Shown: positions 60,301-64,000 of the stretch, in pieces
Layout of the letters: each line of letters begins with the position of its first letter
How positions within the stretch are numbered: the first letter of the stretch is position 1
Source of the DNA: Marsupella aquatica
Lineage: Eukaryota > Marchantiophyta
Assembly: GCA_973895155.1 (NCBI GenBank)
Contig: OZ316896.1
Span: 15,438,001-15,502,000, forward strand
Direction of reading: 5' to 3'
Length of the DNA: 64,000 nucleotides
Translations under genes and position numbers: made by a program
Notes under the pieces: model-generated
What the model was told of the DNA's origin: nothing
Seen by the model: only the letters and a program-made list of their open reading frames with translations
The model's database searches: none

Positions 60301-61671
60301 TTTCAAACATTTTCATCTACTTTGTTGAGTTCAAAAAGTAATTTGTAACCTTTTACCCTTCTTATTCCTTTCTAAGGATTCAGGTCACTCTACGAACACG
60401 AAACCGTAGACTCTCCGTATTCTACCCAACATACACGGCATCATTATTCTGTCCATCCTTACCATGAGGTTATGTCTCAAAGCTACTGTGACTGAGCGGA
60501 AGTTTTTAGCAAAAATTCCTCCTGAGTTTAATTTTAAGAAAAATGAAGACAATTTTTAGCACAACTAGCGGAGACAAGTTGGGCATCTACATACACTACA
60601 AAATTGAGATTTACAATCCGTCCATCCTACAGAACTGGTTCCACTGATTCACGAATCAACTCTTATGGTTTCTGAAACATCCAAGTGGGACCCCTACAAT
60701 TCCTCCTAGCTACAGTAATCCACTGTTGGTTCTATCACTTGGGTGTTCTCCATCTTCCAGACTACAGTAGCAAAATGATAATAGGTTGAAGAGCACCATA
60801 GAAATTTAGCGGAGACGTGAGAAAACAGAAGAGATGCAGTCAGTCAATAGTAGCCTACCTGATCTCTTGGTACGTCGGTATCCACCTTCACAAACAGCAG
60901 CTTGAATATGGGAACGACGATGAGTAGCACGACAGCCACGACGTACGAAACAATCGCCCATGATGACTGCGTGTGATCCAACTGCAGAATTCGTGCCGTA
61001 TTCTGAACGCTCTGAAAACGCACCAGAGTTTGCACCCTCTGCGGCCCAGCTTCAAGATTCCTTTACAGAGTTGTACAGGGGAGGGACAAACCGAGACAAA
61101 ATCATGCCCACCCAACAACTGGGTCAGCAGGAATCGAATAGACGGCAAAATAATGGAGCTGGCAAACGATGAGGTCTAACGAAATCCAAATGATCTAACC
61201 CAATTGTACAGTCGGTTAGCCGTGAGATCAAAGTCATCTCCGAAGCCCGTGTATAGTATCAGCAAACGGTTTCATCAAACCATAGCACAACAAATATGTA
61301 AGAATTGAAAGCTGTTCCATAAATCGTCCACTTCGAAAATCCTCTCTTCACTACAGTGCTCTCTCGTGAACAAGTGCAATATACACTTTCACTTTCATTG
61401 TCTCATTGGTCCCACGACCCAGCGTCGATACTGGCATTCTACCCACGGTATCACGATAAGTTTGGTAGCCTCCATTCCCAGCAGCGAAATTCTATCCATT
61501 CCTATATACAACTGAAAGACGATGCCAAATAGATCCCCAAATGTGAAGGGGAGGGATTCTCTGACAAATTTACCTGTCGAGCAAGCTCCAGGTGGAATCT
61601 GTCGTCAATTTGTTGTTCAGTGATTGAAGAAGAGGTGGCTTTTCCACTCTGCCTGAATGTATGTCCCCCAT
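57344..61671 (-). CDS. DUF3537 seven-transmembrane protein (gustatory receptor-like), 7 exons
   Basis: Exons in transcript order: 61671-61574, 61060-60859, 59680-59513, 59303-59076, 58883-58653, 58044-57756, 57477-57344. All are GT-AG and in phase, giving 449 aa, the usual family length. The N-terminus is MGDIHSGRVEKPPLLQ. Hydrophobic segments lie at about 67-89 (SYVVAVVLLIVVPIFKLLF), 104-126, 159-181, 200-222, 270-300, 310-325 and 425-447 (the last in VGALLTTTLFILG). Landmarks are GFLFLDSVAEEVAQVRKDY, KLQELKMRQYYAML, NTSHRFRSF, WLCLRCAAKIAH and EYLSTGAVGISVYGFILDR. Plant DUF3537 proteins are reported distant homologues of insect odorant/gustatory receptors, which are ligand-gated ion channels. 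The function in plants is not established. The long variable loop (about 330-395) is Ser/Thr/Ala-rich. A stop 20 bp past the exon 6 donor would truncate an unspliced form. Confidence 0.9.
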
Positions 61672-62700
61672 TTCGAAGACTCGCTCCTGAATCTCACTCC
61701 CAATCCAGCCAAAGTAAGAACACGGCAATTCCTTCTATCGAGACACAATCGAAAACGCTGCGGAAACACTGCCGTAGCAATCTGCCCTCTCCCCTTTCAA
61801 CGCCGCCTTGCTCCCCTCGTGTCACTGCAACGGGTCCCGAGAATTCCGGCCCTTATGTCGAGGCTTGTCAGAGTATGTTAAGTCTACAGTGGGTCTCCAC
61901 ATTTCCGCATTAGCGCTCTATCTTCCCCATCATGGCTGACCGGCATCAACCTTCAAAACTCTCTCTCGCTCGAACAATCTGAAATAATCAGAAAGTGTTT
62001 GGCCTTCGGAGCGGAGAGCAACCATTCTTCTATCCGCATAACAAAATCAACTATCTTTAGACTACCGAATTATTAATGTCGAGTGAGGTTCCGTTTCCTT
62101 CGCCGCCTATGAATTCCACACGTGACACCGGTTGTCCTTAGATCACTCACCGCCGCACTCCGAATCTCACTTCTTCTCCACTCTCTCAGTCAGTCATCGG
62201 GCAGACGGGAACAATCAAACCTTCTACAAATGCCAAATATCTTGTTCTCTCACGAGCTCACAAAACTCGCTCTCTCGTGTGCGCAAAATTGGGCACAACC
62301 AAAGTCCCTCCGCAGCCTCGAAAGACCTCCCGAAATCTCTGCCAATTTCTTCGCTCCTCTTGCGTGCTCGTAGACTCCATCCACCTTCATCCAGAGCTCT
62401 CTCTCTCAATCTCTCGAATTCGACGACTGAGGAACAGGGGGCCCCCAACGCCACCGAGGTTTCCGCTCCCCAACTCCGACCACCCCCACCCCCCTAAAAC
62501 GCGGTGCTCCACCCCCACTCAACAGTTCGAGAAAACCCTGGTTAACGTAACCCAAGCGCCAATGCGCTCGCGCCACAAAATGAGAGCGTCGATCCGTTGA
62601 GTTAGTCTGTTGGGTCACGCAACGACACCATACAGGCACGCTCCCTATTGGCTGCGAAGCTCCCAGCCAATGGGGATTTTCAGCCATGCGCCCCTCGTTT
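61672..62700 (-). promoter_or_regulatory. Upstream/5' region of the DUF3537 gene
   Basis: The sequence becomes GC-richer with CpG-containing and C/T-rich stretches (62100-62560), which fits a promoter or leader reading leftward on the minus strand. The overlapping Pro/Ser-rich frames on both strands are attributed to composition. No defined promoter element is assigned. Confidence 0.4.
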
Positions 62701-64000
62701 GCGCCCTCATCGTGTCACTGGTCCGGAGGCCTCTTCACAGGAGGCCGTCAAGGTGGACCATGGGCCTTTGAGTTAGGTACTGTACCCTCTCTCTACAGGG
62801 TACTGTACCCCCAATGCGTAGACGGCTGAGAGTGTCTCGTCACGGTCGTTCTACAGTACAGTAGCTTGAAGGGATCAGAGTGCGGCGCCCCATGAAACCG
62901 GCCCTTTAAACATTCCACGAAAGCGAGAAGTCGGGGCCCATGTGGTTCGGAGACAAGTGTCAGCTGCTGAGATGTTTGCTGAGAAGGATAATCTTGTACA
63001 CGTGTTTCCACTTAAGTGGGGAGAAACTGCTTTTAGCCTTTTACGTCCGAAGGCTTACGATGGCGTAAAGAAGGCACCTCACTGTAGTTTTGTTTTGTTT
63101 TTTATTTTGGAAAAGATAAGGTTTTTGTTTGTTTCTCGCCACTGTCCAGTTTCAAAACGTGGTGTATCCAGGTCATAATTCGTCCACAATACTACAGCTA
63201 ACAAAGTGAAAAGTGGAGGAAGAATGGCTACAGTAGTTTGTCCACCCACAAGCTACTCATGGAGAGTGGGGTTTAAGGAGCTCCGATAGACCAGAGTAAT
63301 TGACAAGATGCTTGGATGAACCACGCTAACCTATCACTTTAAAATAGTATCTTTCTCTTGGTATACATGCTCACTTTCTGGTTAGCTTAAGTGCTCACCT
63401 TTTTTGGACCGAAAAATGCTTGGTCCGTCAGAATCGTCAGTCAAACATTAATTAAGGTTCACCCAAGTATAGGTCTTTAATGAAATCACGTCTAAGAAAT
63501 TTTTTAATTGGTTTTTTTTATTGAAACACTTTTTTCCATTGGCTTTTTGTTGGTGCCTGTTGGCAAGGGGGTGTGCCCAACTGTGGCAAGAAGGCCAAAC
63601 CTAATGTCAAGAATTCGTTGATTGTATAGAGGGCTAAAGTAACCAGACATTTGGTTTGGTCCATATAATAGACAGCCTTGTTGGCAAGGGGGTACAACGT
63701 ATGAGCAATGGATGCCAGAATGGGTGTTGCTTCTTTGTGGGAAATGCACTTAGCCTCCAATGCTCAAGGAGTCGTCTGCAAGTTGGAATTTACCTTTGCA
63801 AAGAATGGCATTGGCAGAGTGAGAGTGAGAGGAGAATTCCTTGGGTGAAAGCATACAATAATTAACTTTGGCATCAACAGCACACTGTGGCTTTTGCACA
63901 AATGTCCGTCTCCAAGTACCTTGCCTCCTAGGTATATAACACACTGCTAAAGAACAAAATGTGCCAAATCGGGACAGGGTGATACTGCAAAAAATATATA
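62701..64000. other. Intergenic, right edge of window
   Basis: No gene recognised. 'gggtactgtaccc' palindromes lie at about 62775-62812, and several CTACAGTA motifs occur between 62850 and 63230. A 15-bp direct repeat 'tgttggcaagggggt' is at about 63559 and 63679. Confidence 0.5.

Noticed and set aside
62122-62687. Pro/Ser-rich frames of up to 121 codons upstream of the DUF3537 gene
   Set aside because: Open on both strands and composition-driven. The DUF3537 start codon is already accounted for at 61671.
1-64000. CRISPR array, operons or bacterial-type genes
   Set aside because: No regularly spaced repeats with unique spacers were seen, and all recognisable genes are intron-bearing plant genes.

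Overview
This is nuclear DNA from a land plant. Its genes are split by many GT-AG introns, one encodes a protein with a likely plastid presequence, and both Copia-type LTR retrotransposons and Helitrons are present. Five loci could be read exon by exon: a Rubisco activase-like AAA+ ATPase, a CYP72-clan cytochrome P450, the circadian/splicing factor XCT (XAP5), glutathione synthetase, and a DUF3537 membrane protein. The encoded proteins resemble their flowering-plant counterparts only moderately, so a bryophyte or lycophyte seems more likely than a flowering plant. That is an inference; the sequence does not fix the species.

Layout. 1-6.6 kb is AT-rich and gene-free, with diverged tandem repeats, an old LTR remnant, a foldback structure and a Helitron-like 3' end. 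6.6-11.5 kb (+) is the Rubisco activase-like gene in 12 exons, including a 10-nt microexon. 12-19.6 kb is repeat-rich: a 93-bp duplication, a complete small Helitron with both ends (13951-14705), long diverged repeat arrays and a MITE. 19660-31722 is a nested pair of Copia retrotransposons. The inner one (25345-31388) inserted 11 bp upstream of the 3' LTR of the outer one. Both have intact LTR pairs and matching 5-bp target duplications, and both have broken gag-pol reading frames. 34.2-37.2 kb (+) is a P450 with a frameshift, probably a pseudogene. 37.5-43 kb is mainly repeats. 44.3-48.0 kb (-) is XCT in 12 exons. 49.4-50.0 kb holds two adjacent perfect hairpins and a solo LTR. 51.1-55.7 kb (+) is glutathione synthetase in 12 exons, one intron of which looks U12-type. 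57.3-61.7 kb (-) is the DUF3537 gene in 7 exons, followed by a GC-richer upstream region.

The genes do not form a functional cluster. Glutathione synthetase and the DUF3537 gene are convergent neighbours; the rest are separated by transposon-rich DNA. Exon boundaries were set by reading frame, GT/AG signals and similarity to family sequences I know. No alignment or database search was run. For genes, the coordinates span start to stop codon, with exons listed in the evidence.
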